A DNA stretch of 64,000 nt from contig NZ_WYEU01000002.1 of assembly GCF_015143595.1 (NCBI RefSeq), forward strand, positions 372,001 to 436,000, written 5' to 3'. This DNA is from Sneathiella sp. P13V-1 (GTDB lineage Bacteria; Pseudomonadota; Alphaproteobacteria; Sneathiellales; Sneathiellaceae). The position numbers and the translations under genes were made by a program. The notes below the pieces were generated by a model. That model did no database searches. It was not told the origin of the DNA and was given only the letters and a program-made list of their open reading frames with translations. Below are positions 1 to 7,437 of the stretch, piece by piece. Numbering within the stretch: position 1 is the stretch's first letter; each line of letters starts with the position of its first letter.

Positions 1-582
1 CAGATCAACAAAGCCCTCGTGATCGGTGCGGAGACATTCTCCCGCATTATCGATTGGGAAGATCGCACGACTTGCGTTCTGTTCGCAGACGGTGCGGGTG
101 CGATCGTATTGGAAGCCTCTGAAGAGGAGGGGACAAATCAGGATCGTGGTATCCTGACAAACCACCTGCATTCAGATGGAAACAAACACGATCTTCTGTT
201 TGTGGACGGTGGGCCTTCCTCCACTCAGACAACCGGATACCTTCGCATGCAGGGTAAGGAAGTTTTCCGCCATGCGGTGACCAACCTTGCTAACGTGGTT
301 GGTGAAGCCTTGGAAGCCACGGACTTGAAACCAGAAGACATTGATTGGTTGATCCCGCATCAGGCCAACAAACGCATTATTGATGGCACAGGCCGGAAGC
401 TGAAAATGGATCCTTCTAAAGTAGTTGTGACCGTTGATCGCCATGGTAATACATCTGCGGCGTCTGTTCCGCTCGCGTTGGACGAAGCGGTCCGTGACGG
501 CCGGGTTCAAAAAGGGGATCTGTTGCTACTGGAAGCAATGGGTGGTGGATTTACCTGGGGCTCCTCTCTCGTTCGTTTCTAG
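1..582 (+). CDS. fabH: beta-ketoacyl-ACP synthase III (FabH), C-terminal part
   Basis: The reading frame is open at the left edge, so the start lies outside the window. FabH condenses acetyl-CoA with malonyl-ACP to start fatty-acid synthesis in the cytoplasm. The visible part is the C-terminal thiolase-fold half, with the catalytic His in [11 protein letters not shown] and the catalytic Asn in [13 protein letters not shown]; the active-site Cys would lie upstream. It ends in the usual [13 protein letters not shown] motif. In many alphaproteobacteria plsX-fabH-ihfA-merR are adjacent, and ihfA and a merR gene follow here, which supports the call. Confidence 0.97.
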   Translation, partial: QINKALVIGAETFSRIIDWEDRTTCVLFADGAGAIVLEASEEEGTNQDRGILTNHLHSDGNKHDLLFVDGGPSSTQTTGYLRMQGKEVFRHAVTNLANVVGEALEATDLKPEDIDWLIPHQANKRIIDGTGRKLKMDPSKVVVTVDRHGNTSAASVPLALDEAVRDGRVQKGDLLLLEAMGGGFTWGSSLVRF

Positions 583-786
583 GGGTGACTACACCCGAAT
601 CTATGGATGGTGATTCTCGTCACATCTTTCATGACACCAGTTTTCCACATTCACTTTCAGGGTGATTTGGGAAGTTTTTTACTAAAATCGCGGGTTTAGC
701 GGGCTTTGCTCATAGATTTTCGTCGTTACCGGTTGACGGTATTCGCGTCTGTGATAATCCTTTTAGGACAGGCGTGAGGTGGGAAC

Positions 787-1092
787 ATGAGCAAAACAAC
801 TGTTACAAGAGCGCATCTAGCTGAAGCGTTATATCATCAAATTGGACTTTCGCGGAACGAATCCGCGGAGCATGTGGAAGCAGTTCTGAACGAGATTTCG
901 GATCGTTTGGTCGCAGGTGAGACCGTGAAGATTTCTTCTTTCGGAAGCCTTCAGGTTCGTGAAAAGAACGAACGGGTAGGACGTAACCCGAAAACGGGTG
1001 AAGAAGTCCCGATTGAGGCGCGTCGCGTCCTTGTCTTCCGGGCGTCACATGTGCTGAAAGACAAAATCAACGCCGCAAGTCGCGACGACTGA
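787..1092 (+). CDS. ihfA: integration host factor subunit alpha
   Basis: This 101-residue protein has the DNABII (HU/IHF) fold. IHF alpha pairs with IHF beta to bend DNA at specific sites in replication, recombination and transcription. The beta-arm segment [20 protein letters not shown] carries the conserved NPKTGE and the minor-groove arm tip, and [17 protein letters not shown] is alpha-subunit-like. The length is normal for IhfA. The start is preceded by GAGGTGGGAAC, a good ribosome-binding site. The neighbourhood between fabH and a MerR gene is the standard alphaproteobacterial position for ihfA. Confidence 0.96.
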   Translation: MSKTTVTRAHLAEALYHQIGLSRNESAEHVEAVLNEISDRLVAGETVKISSFGSLQVREKNERVGRNPKTGEEVPIEARRVLVFRASHVLKDKINAASRDD

Positions 1093-1111
1093 TAGAAAGT
1101 TATAGGCACAC

Positions 1112-1603
1112 ATGGCCGAAGAGGGAAAAGGACCTGCACCTAAAGGGCGCAAGGCGCCGGGTGCATTCCGTACCATTAGTGAAGTATCCACGGAACTTGA
1201 TGTTCCGCAGCATGTGTTGCGGTTTTGGGAGAGCAAATTCCCTGTCGTTAAACCCTTAAAGCGTGGCGGCGGGCGTCGTTACTATCGTCCCGCTGATGTG
1301 GAGCTGGTGCGCGGTATTCGTGACCTGCTTTATACCCATGGCTTTACCATTAAGGGTGCGCAGAAACTGCTGAAAGAGCAGGGCAATAAAATCGAGAATA
1401 TCGAAGTCCTGAAACGCAGCAATGGTGATCAAGTCGAGACACGAGAGGCACCTGTTCAGCCAACGGTGACAATCAGTATGTCAAAGCCGGAAGGCAGCAC
1501 CTTTGATGAGGCCTCCGAAGCTGAAATAACAGGATCCTTGCGCGAAGATCTGGAAAGCCTACTGGATGATCTTAAAGCCATGCGGAAAATGCTTCCAAAA
1601 TAG
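1112..1603 (+). CDS. MerR family transcriptional regulator
   Basis: This 163-residue protein has an N-terminal MerR winged helix (about residues 15-90). It contains [22 protein letters not shown], where the usual RYYE is replaced by RFWE, followed by [24 protein letters not shown]. The C-terminal half is acidic and variable and ends in a short helix ([14 protein letters not shown]), with no obvious metal- or drug-binding cysteines. It begins 19 bases after ihfA and is probably cotranscribed. The family is very common after ihfA in alphaproteobacteria, but its target and effector are not evident from the sequence. Confidence 0.9.
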   Translation: MAEEGKGPAPKGRKAPGAFRTISEVSTELDVPQHVLRFWESKFPVVKPLKRGGGRRYYRPADVELVRGIRDLLYTHGFTIKGAQKLLKEQGNKIENIEVLKRSNGDQVETREAPVQPTVTISMSKPEGSTFDEASEAEITGSLREDLESLLDDLKAMRKMLPK

Positions 1604-1715
1604 GACGTTACCGCACCTTCTTTAGATTCTGATAAATTTATCCTCCCATCAAAAGGGACATTGCAATAGCCTTTTATCGGCGGTATAGTTCGCGCCGCCT
1701 CACCCCTGTTTTTAT

Positions 1716-1792
1716 CGGGTAGTAGCGCAGCCTGGTAGCGCACTTCACTGGGGGTGAAGGGGTCGTCGGTTCAAATCCGGCCTACCCGACCA
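1716..1792 (+). tRNA. tRNA-Pro (anticodon GGG)
   Basis: This 77-base cloverleaf has acceptor stem CGGGTAG paired to CTACCCG, then discriminator A and an encoded CCA. The D loop contains AGCCTGGTAGCGC. The anticodon stem CTTCA/TGAAG encloses loop CTGGGGG, so the anticodon is GGG. The T loop is GGTTCAAATCC. A rho-independent terminator follows directly. Confidence 0.96.
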
Positions 1793-1796
1793 ATCA

Positions 1797-1829
1797 AAGC
1801 CTCGAAGAGTTCTTCTTCGGGGCTTTTTT
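1797..1829 (+). terminator. rho-independent terminator after tRNA-Pro
   Basis: A 12-bp stem (AAGCCTCGAAGA with TCTTCGGGGCTT, one G-U pair) is followed by a run of T. It lies 4 bases past the tRNA CCA end. Confidence 0.85.
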
Positions 1830-1949
1830 GTGTTTGCTAAACACTTAAATGCTGTTTTGATTTGAAGGCGCACCCGAATTAGTTGGGTTTCGATAGAATC
1901 AGAAGTAGAGTAAAACTGTGTTTGATAAGTCACCTTCGAGAGATGATAA

Positions 1950-3224
1950 ATGAAGCGATGTGTATTTGCATTTACTGTGAGCCTGGTAATTTCTCTCGTT
2001 ACGGGATGTAAAACTGGAATCAATTATGTTAAGGCTGAACGTTCTGACGTATTTAATAAAGCATATGAAGAATATGTAGGAAAACTACATAATATTGAAA
2101 TTGATAACCCTACTTTGTCGTTTGATGGCAGGTTCATGGCGTTTGATTTTCGCCAATTATTAATTAGTAAAGAGGGACCGGGTACGCATACAAACCTTGT
2201 TGGGATTTACGATTTTCAAACGAGGAAGTATCAAATAGTTGCCCCATATGGTGAGAAGATAGGTTTTCACTCTCCGAGTTTTAATAAAACTGCCAATAAA
2301 ATGCTAATGGTGAGCCATTGTTTTGATATCTCTCGGTGTGATGAGAAAATACGTGGCAATCAAATAGTATTATACGATTTGAAAACCAGAAAACTAACTT
2401 GGCTGACGTCTTATTTCACTCAAGGAAAGCTGCGTGTAAAATCTAGCAGAAATCATATTACTCCGATTGATTATATGGGGAAAACGGTAGTAAGAGGATA
2501 TCCAGTATTTGGCCGCGATGAAAAGCAGATCTATTCACTGGTTGGATTGGGACGGGTATTTTCACTTTATTTTCATCAACGGCATCAAGGAGATTCTTCC
2601 TTAGTGCTTTTGTCATCCGATGATGTAGAGGGGGCACAATGGAGGGAAGAGCTTCTCATAAATCATCCAGACCAATTAGGACACTTTATCAATGCTGGCC
2701 GAATATCTTTTGCCAATAACAATAGATTGATCATATCTGCCGATAGTTTAACCGGTAACGGAAGTAATAATTTAGAAAAAGAAACAATTGATGCCTTTTT
2801 TTACAATGCCGAAGCAGATCGGCTTTCAATTGCGTTTGATGAAAATAACTCTCCAATTAATCAAAATAATCTACCGCTAAATCTAAAAACTTGGACAACT
2901 CAGCATTCGATTAGCCGTGATGGCAGCCGGATTGCATTTAAAGCTCTAGGTGGGAACAGCGTGTTCTTGCGCGAGAAAGATAATCAAAAGAAAATTCTAG
3001 ATGGACAAGGCCTCAAAGCAAATACCATTGGGGAGATTCATATGTCAGGTGATGGTAAATGGTTGGTAGCTCTTCCATCAGAAACCAACTCCAAAGAAAC
3101 TGATTTGCGGTATTTTTGGAGAGTAAATACTGAGAGCCGCCTTGTAGAACGGCTCCCACTAAGAGAACCAATACTAAAACTTATTAATGAAACTTTTCCA
3201 AGTAAAATTAATAAACAACATTAG
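1950..3224 (+). CDS. orphan lipoprotein with predicted beta-propeller-like repeats
   Basis: This is a 424-residue protein I do not recognise. The first 20 residues form a lipoprotein signal with lipobox LVTGC (Cys20), so the mature protein is probably membrane-tethered in the periplasm. Segments such as NPTLSFDGRFMAF, HSPSFNKTANKMLMVS, HSISRDGSRIAFKA and HMSGDGKWLVAL recur and resemble TolB/WD40-like propeller blades; that is inference. The gene is visibly more AT-rich than its neighbours and uses many A/T-ending codons. It starts about 150 bases beyond the 3' end of tRNA-Pro, a position often used by inserted DNA, but no integrase or repeated attachment site is present. Confidence 0.75.
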   Translation: MKRCVFAFTVSLVISLVTGCKTGINYVKAERSDVFNKAYEEYVGKLHNIEIDNPTLSFDGRFMAFDFRQLLISKEGPGTHTNLVGIYDFQTRKYQIVAPYGEKIGFHSPSFNKTANKMLMVSHCFDISRCDEKIRGNQIVLYDLKTRKLTWLTSYFTQGKLRVKSSRNHITPIDYMGKTVVRGYPVFGRDEKQIYSLVGLGRVFSLYFHQRHQGDSSLVLLSSDDVEGAQWREELLINHPDQLGHFINAGRISFANNNRLIISADSLTGNGSNNLEKETIDAFFYNAEADRLSIAFDENNSPINQNNLPLNLKTWTTQHSISRDGSRIAFKALGGNSVFLREKDNQKKILDGQGLKANTIGEIHMSGDGKWLVALPSETNSKETDLRYFWRVNTESRLVERLPLREPILKLINETFPSKINKQH

Positions 3225-3310
3225 GCCTATTTGCGTTTAAACGGGTGGGTAGAGCAATAATCCAATCCATTAGATTTCGATCAATGAGGTGCCTATACGA
3301 ATGGGTTATG

Positions 3311-3374
3311 CCAGTCTTAGATGTTGGAAGGAACGGCTTTAAAAGCTGGGAGAAGGTAGCATGTCTAAGACTGG
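3311..3374 (+). promoter_or_regulatory. 11-bp inverted repeat enclosing RBS and start of the TetR gene
   Basis: CCAGTCTTAGA (3311-3321) and TCTAAGACTGG (3364-3374) are perfect inverted copies. The second arm begins at the last base before codon 2, directly after the ATG at 3361, and the 42-base loop contains the GGGAGAAGG ribosome-binding site. In mRNA the arms could pair and hinder initiation; as DNA they could be operator half-sites. The dyad is seen in the sequence; its role is inferred. Confidence 0.45.
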
Positions 3375-4053
3375 TAGAGTAGGGCAGGAAACTGCCGAAG
3401 TTGGACGTCGTAAACGGGGACGGCCAAAAGGGGCCAAATCGTCTAATGTTGCGGGAGAGGCAACACGGGCAAAACTCGTAGAGATTTCATTGGATTTGTT
3501 TTCGCGGCGTGGTTTTTCAGGGGTCAGCATTGGTGCACTAAGTGAAGCGTCCGGCGTAGCTAAGGGATCCATCACCCATCACTACCCAAATAAAAGAAAA
3601 CTTTACGGCGCTGTTCTTAAAGTCGTTGGAGAAGGTTTGGGTGAGGCCTGTGCGGGTGCATATGATCCCGAGTTGACATTATCCGAACGTCTTAATTGTC
3701 TGATGGATGGGGTTCTCAACTGGGCGCGGGAGCATCAGTCGCAAGCGCGGATGATCGCCTATGAACTGCTTGAATTGCCCGAACGTGATGAGCTTCCCAA
3801 AAACTGGGTGCTCGGTCAGAATTTGGAACAGACACTCACTTTATTACAGCAAGGTCAGGATCATGGCTTTTTGATTAAGGAATGCTCCGCGGTGACGTTG
3901 CTTGAAATGATTTTGGGATTTGCGGTGTTTAACGTCATGCATAAACCGTTTGCGGGTCTAATGATTGAAAATCAGGATCTTGCAAGGCAGCCTGAATTTA
4001 CATCGGAAGCACGCACATTGCTTTCCCGCGCACTTTATCCAATGGCGGCATAA
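3361..4053 (+). CDS. TetR/AcrR family transcriptional regulator
   Basis: This 230-residue protein has a basic N-terminal tail (GRRKRGRPKG, AT-hook-like and common in this family). A TetR helix-turn-helix follows at about residues 35-82: AKLVEISLDLFSRRGFSG, then IGALSEASGVAKGSITHHYPNK. The C-terminal ligand-binding domain is helical and ends in LEMILGFAVFNVMHKPF and SRALYPMAA. The ATG has a good GGGAGAAGG ribosome-binding site. The flanking genes (an orphan lipoprotein and ctaA) give no clue to its target. An inverted repeat spans its start region and could allow autoregulation. Confidence 0.92.
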   Translation: MSKTGRVGQETAEVGRRKRGRPKGAKSSNVAGEATRAKLVEISLDLFSRRGFSGVSIGALSEASGVAKGSITHHYPNKRKLYGAVLKVVGEGLGEACAGAYDPELTLSERLNCLMDGVLNWAREHQSQARMIAYELLELPERDELPKNWVLGQNLEQTLTLLQQGQDHGFLIKECSAVTLLEMILGFAVFNVMHKPFAGLMIENQDLARQPEFTSEARTLLSRALYPMAA

Positions 4054-4103
4054 AGCCTAAAAACCATCTTTAAATAGTGGGGCGTTCCGTATATGGTCGC
4101 CTC

Positions 4104-5177
4104 ATGTCTTCTACTGATTACTCTCAAAATTTTGGGGCGGGGAATATGCCTTATGGGGCCGATCTGCCATCAGAAAACCGTCGACGATTAGCGATCTGGC
4201 TGATCGTTGTTGCTGCGCTTGTGGTTTCCATGGTGATCTTGGGCGGTGTGACGCGTCTCACCAATTCCGGTCTTTCCATGGTGGAATGGAAACCTGTAAC
4301 AGGGTGGCTTCCCCCAATTGGGGAGGAGGCGTGGAACGCAGAGTTTGAGAAATACAAAGCCTTCCCCGAATATAAGAAGGTCAATAAAGGCATGTCCCTT
4401 GATGAATTTAAAGGCATCTTTGTCTTTGAATACGCTCACCGGGTATTAGGGCGGATCATTGGCCTGGCTTTCTTTGTGCCCATGGTATTTTTTATTCTGA
4501 CCCGAACCGTGAAAGCGCGCCATATTCCGCGCCTGATTGGATTGCTGATACTGGGCGGTGGTCAAGGTGTTATGGGCTGGGTCATGGTGAAAAGTGGCCT
4601 TGTGGACCACCCGGATGTCAGCCATTATCGCCTCACCGCGCATCTATCATTGGCATGCCTGATATTTATGGCGTTGCTTTGGACGGCACTTGATTTGCTC
4701 AAAAATGACGAAGAGATAACCCCGCCAAGTGCGTTAAAATCGTTGGCACAAATCGTAATGTGGTTGGTTTTCGTTCAGATTTTAATTGGTGGTTTTGTTG
4801 CCGGTCTAAATGCCGGCTTCATCTATAATGAATGGCCCCTGATGGGGGATGGCTTCCTGCCGGAAGAGTTTATGGACCTCACCCCGTGGTACATGAATTT
4901 CATGGAAAATATCGCCACCATACAATTTACCCACCGCATCGGCGCATATGTGGTGCTGGCGGCGTCGTTGGTTGCTGTATGGAAAGTAATGAAAGCCGGA
5001 AATTTGAAGCAGGTTAAAGCGGCGCGTATGTTGGCTGCAACAGTAATCCTGCAAATTCTGATTGGGATCTGGACTTTGCTTGCTGTTGTGCCTGTGTCCC
5101 TGGGCGCACTGCATCAGGCGGGCGGGTTGATGGTGTTGGGTGCATCCGTCTTTTTGCTGCATCGCCTCAGCCGATAA
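4104..5177 (+). CDS. ctaA: heme A synthase (COX15/CtaA family)
   Basis: This 357-residue polytopic inner-membrane enzyme oxidises heme O to heme A for aa3-type cytochrome oxidase. About eight transmembrane segments are visible. The four conserved heme-ligand histidines lie in EYAHRVLGR, YRLTAHLSLA, QFTHRIGAYVV and LGALHQAGG, and the first extracellular loop has RLTNSGLSMVEWKPVTG. The loop cysteines of the Bacillus-type enzyme are absent, as is usual in alphaproteobacteria. I chose the ATG at 4104; a GTG at 4077 would add nine residues and an ATG at 4146 has a GGGGCGGGGA upstream. A strong hairpin follows the stop. Confidence 0.96.
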   Translation: MSSTDYSQNFGAGNMPYGADLPSENRRRLAIWLIVVAALVVSMVILGGVTRLTNSGLSMVEWKPVTGWLPPIGEEAWNAEFEKYKAFPEYKKVNKGMSLDEFKGIFVFEYAHRVLGRIIGLAFFVPMVFFILTRTVKARHIPRLIGLLILGGGQGVMGWVMVKSGLVDHPDVSHYRLTAHLSLACLIFMALLWTALDLLKNDEEITPPSALKSLAQIVMWLVFVQILIGGFVAGLNAGFIYNEWPLMGDGFLPEEFMDLTPWYMNFMENIATIQFTHRIGAYVVLAASLVAVWKVMKAGNLKQVKAARMLAATVILQILIGIWTLLAVVPVSLGALHQAGGLMVLGASVFLLHRLSR

Positions 5178-5178
5178 A

Positions 5179-5202
5179 GAAACGGGGAATAATCCCCGTT
5201 TC
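5179..5202. terminator. bidirectional hairpin terminator between ctaA and the CsgG operon
   Basis: A 10-bp perfect stem (GAAACGGGGA with TCCCCGTTTC) has a four-base loop. The wider dyad CCGATA (5171-5176) with TATCGG (5205-5210) encloses it. It lies between two converging genes; the T run is short on either side. Confidence 0.65.
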
Positions 5203-5218
5203 AGTATCGGATAAGTAA

Positions 5219-5710
5219 TTACTCTGGTTGTTTTTTGAATGTATCAATTAGAAGATGATAGATACGACCTAAAATAATTTCTGTCTGGTCTTCGTTCGTA
5301 TCAGTATTAATTGTCCCATCTAATTGAACTGAGAGATCAGCATTAATGACTTTCTCCGGGTATTCGAAAGTTGGTGTATATTGGACACCAACATTATAGA
5401 AAACTGGTGCAGCTGCCCCATCTTCGCTTCCGTCTTTCTCGTTTGGTGCCTGAAATTCGATTGGTAGGAAGTTCATTGAACGATAGTTCGTTGCCTGAAC
5501 AGTTGGACCAACGTTAATGGCACCGTAGAAGGCTGCGGAAGATGGCAATAGTGATGGATCTGTCATCACACCATTAATGGAAATATCAGCACTTGTATCA
5601 CCGTTGGAAATATTGATGCCGAAAGATTTTGAACCTGAATCTGCCTCGGCAAATGCAGTGGAAGACATGGCGATCAGGGCAACAGCGGAAGCAATGATAG
5701 CTTTTTTCAT
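5219..5710 (-). CDS. small secreted protein of the CsgG/HfaB-like locus
   Basis: This 163-residue protein is of unknown family. The start at 5710 has a strong TTAGGAGA ribosome-binding site and gives a clean signal peptide (KKAIIASAVALIAMSSTAFA, then EADSG). The mature part is beta-rich and poor in charge, with an acidic segment (NEKDGSEDGAAAP) in the middle and a C-terminal helix-like tail (ILGRIYHLLIDTFKK). It has no cysteines. It is the last gene of a three-gene operon, 46 bases after the CsgG-like channel gene. By position it matches hfaD in hfaABD, but it is far shorter and I see no HfaD-like sequence. It may be a secreted substrate, an adhesin subunit or a channel accessory protein. Confidence 0.8.
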   Translation of the reverse strand: MKKAIIASAVALIAMSSTAFAEADSGSKSFGINISNGDTSADISINGVMTDPSLLPSSAAFYGAINVGPTVQATNYRSMNFLPIEFQAPNEKDGSEDGAAAPVFYNVGVQYTPTFEYPEKVINADLSVQLDGTINTDTNEDQTEIILGRIYHLLIDTFKKQPE

Positions 5711-5756
5711 ATAAATTCTCCTAATAAATTTATTTAAATCAACTACTTGGTAATTC

Positions 5757-6545
5757 TTATGTGGCTTCAGTTTCCTGAACACCTTCAACCCGATCTACGA
5801 TGGGTTGGCATTTGGATTCCAGATCTGGCTCAACTTGCTTCAGGATTTCAAACAGGCCGTACTGGAGCATGGAGCGAAGGGAGAGTTGCAATGGTTCGCG
5901 GTTGCCGGATCCCAGGTCAAAATCGACCAATGTGGTGCCGAAGAAGCGACCGATTCCAAAGCCCAGCTCTTCTGCAAAAATCTGTTTTGAGATATTCACT
6001 GCGCCTACGACCTCGGTGGTGTCTGCACGGGTAAGATGAAGGTCCAATCCGACAAGAGCACGGCTTTGGCGGTAGCGAGGACCGATCCCAGCAACGGTTA
6101 CTTCCGCTGATGCGCCCGGAATGAAATCAAGGGTGTTGATGGAACCTGTTAGGTAATAGTCCATTGTCCCTGCGGTTCTCAGAGTACGTTTACCCCAGTT
6201 TGCTTCGAGAACAACAGGACGTGGATCGCGGCGGTTGAGAACCTTCTCAGCGCCTGCATGAAGCAACATGGTTTGCATCATGTCACCGGCACCTTGGGAC
6301 ACAAATCGGCCTGTGCCGTTCACATCGGTGGAAACCTTGCCCGTTGCATCCACAATCTCGCCCACTGCCCACGCACCGCGCATGGCTTTCTGATCTGCAA
6401 TACATCCCATCAAATTTTGGTATGGGGTGCTTACTGTCTGGACAGGAGGCCCTTGTTCCAATGAGATATTCTGGGAGGATGTCGCAACACACCCTGTCGC
6501 GAAGAGAGGAGCGCTTATGATAAGGCTTGCGAGAAACTTATTCAT
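5757..6545 (-). CDS. CsgG/HfaB family outer-membrane secretion channel lipoprotein
   Basis: This 262-residue lipoprotein has lipobox FATGC (Cys19). CsgG family proteins form the nonameric outer-membrane pore that exports curli subunits; HfaB is the Caulobacter homologue used for holdfast-anchor proteins. The CsgG-type order is visible from memory of E. coli CsgG: YYLTGSINTLDF, IGPRYRQSRALVGLDLHLTR, VVGAVNISKQIFAEELGFG, VDFDLGSGNREPLQLSLRSM, then LFEILKQ. The ATG at 6545 has GGGAGGTGGTT upstream; an upstream GTG would add two residues. Its start overlaps the end of the preceding gene by 8 bases, so the two are translationally coupled. No CsgE, CsgF or CsgA/B homologue is recognisable nearby. 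Confidence 0.88.
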   Translation of the reverse strand: MNKFLASLIISAPLFATGCVATSSQNISLEQGPPVQTVSTPYQNLMGCIADQKAMRGAWAVGEIVDATGKVSTDVNGTGRFVSQGAGDMMQTMLLHAGAEKVLNRRDPRPVVLEANWGKRTLRTAGTMDYYLTGSINTLDFIPGASAEVTVAGIGPRYRQSRALVGLDLHLTRADTTEVVGAVNISKQIFAEELGFGIGRFFGTTLVDFDLGSGNREPLQLSLRSMLQYGLFEILKQVEPDLESKCQPIVDRVEGVQETEAT

Positions 6546-6942
6546 AACCACCTCCCGTTCCTACATATTTCTTGCAACTTGTATCTTGTGTGGAACTGCT
6601 GCTGCCGCTATCGCTGCTGTGCGTAACCTGTTGTGTGGTGCTGCCGCAATTGTATGAGTAAATCACAGCACCATCTGCAACAGTGCTGTCAGTGATCTGA
6701 ACGTAAGAACCGATGTTCAAATAAGTTGCACTTGATGAATGGTAAATTGGCTTGTCGTAATAACCGTTCTTGGCTTTTAACATTTCGCCAGCAAGGTAAG
6801 CGGTGATTTGCCGCTCGTAGGCTGATTTGTTCCCCGGACTGTCAAACCAGACCTGACTTGCGCTGAGGCGTTCCGCTCCCGCAGGGGAGAGGGTTGCTGA
6901 ATATCCCAGCAACGACATCAATAGAATTTTCGAGAGTTTCAC
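6538..6942 (-). CDS. small secreted protein, first gene of the CsgG/HfaB-like operon
   Basis: This 134-residue protein starts at a GTG with a perfect AGGAGG ribosome-binding site 8 bases upstream. The signal peptide ends near SPAGA/ERLSA. The mature part has a charged helical stretch (SAYERQITAYLAGEMLKAKNG), then a beta-like segment (YLNIGSYVQITDSTVADGAV). It ends with a Ser/Thr/Gln-rich tail containing two cysteines (YNCGST and DTSCKK) that could form a disulfide. It sits where hfaA lies in hfaABD and may be an exported fibre or anchor subunit. I cannot confirm homology by eye. Its last codons overlap the start of the channel gene. Confidence 0.82.
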   Translation of the reverse strand: MKLSKILLMSLLGYSATLSPAGAERLSASQVWFDSPGNKSAYERQITAYLAGEMLKAKNGYYDKPIYHSSSATYLNIGSYVQITDSTVADGAVIYSYNCGSTTQQVTHSSDSGSSSSTQDTSCKKYVGTGGGYE

Positions 6943-6950
6943 TTTTCAGT

Positions 6951-6967
6951 CCTCCTGTGTGAGGAGG
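6951..6967 (-). promoter_or_regulatory. hairpin able to hide the Shine-Dalgarno of the CsgG-like operon
   Basis: On the minus strand CCTCCT, a 5-base loop CACAC and AGGAGG lie in a row. The second arm is the Shine-Dalgarno of the gene starting at 6942. The perfect 6-bp, mostly GC stem would cover the whole ribosome-binding site and suggests control of translation. The repeat is seen; the regulatory role is inferred. Confidence 0.5.
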
Positions 6968-6991
6968 CAGAGATTGGAAAGGCCCAAATCT

Positions 6992-7011
6992 TCTTCAATG
7001 ATTAATGAAGA
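6992..7011. promoter_or_regulatory. inverted repeat in divergent intergenic region
   Basis: TCTTCA (6992-6997) and TGAAGA (7006-7011) are inverted arms around an AT-rich 8-base centre. They lie between the diverging CsgG-like operon and the VOC gene, near a possible TATACT -10 box (7018-7023) for the latter. They could be an operator; this is weak evidence. Confidence 0.25.
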
Positions 7012-7053
7012 GTTAATATACTATGATATGGAATCTGGAGGTTTTGGAAGACA

Positions 7054-7434
7054 ATGATAGGTAAATTGGATCATTTGGTGCTAACCGTCGCGGATTTGGA
7101 GGCGACAAAGCATTTCTATTGTGATGTGCTCGGGATGACGTTTGAGCCTTTTGGTGAAGGACGGCAAGCCCTTCATTTTGGGGAGCAGAAGATAAACCTT
7201 CATATCAAAGGGAAAGAGCTGGAACCCAAAGCTGATGTCGCCCTTCCTGGAACTGCGGATCTCTGTTTTATCATTGACGGGACAATAGAGGGGTGCGCTG
7301 CAAAGCTGAAGGAAGGCGGAGTTCCAGTTTTGGAGGGGCCAGTAAAAAGAACGGGTGCGACCGGAACCATTACATCTCTTTATGTAAGAGATCCCGATCG
7401 CAACCTTATCGAATTGTCCGTTTACGACAATTGA
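7054..7434 (+). CDS. VOC family protein, GLOD5-like
   Basis: This 126-residue single-domain vicinal-oxygen-chelate (glyoxalase/bleomycin-resistance) protein has two beta-alpha-beta-beta-beta modules. Likely metal ligands are His7 in KLDHLVLTVAD, His50 in INLHIKG and the Glu in DRNLIELSVY. The sequence LDHLVLTV, ALHFGEQKINLH, KELEPKA, EGPVKRTGATG and RDPDRNLIELS closely follows the eukaryotic GLOD5 family as I recall it. The substrate is unknown. The gene diverges from the CsgG-like operon and converges on the sulfhydrylase gene, so context does not suggest a pathway. Confidence 0.88.
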   Translation: MIGKLDHLVLTVADLEATKHFYCDVLGMTFEPFGEGRQALHFGEQKINLHIKGKELEPKADVALPGTADLCFIIDGTIEGCAAKLKEGGVPVLEGPVKRTGATGTITSLYVRDPDRNLIELSVYDN

Positions 7435-7437
7435 TCA

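Noticed and set aside
1745-2023. 92-residue minus-strand frame ending in DWSGRPDLNRRPLHPQ
   Set aside because: Its end is antisense to tRNA-Pro; this peptide is a well-known spurious translation. It also overlaps the start of the lipoprotein gene.
3225-3310. Attachment-site copy of the tRNA-Pro 3' end after the orphan lipoprotein gene
   Set aside because: No repeat of the tRNA end longer than a few bases is present and there is no integrase.
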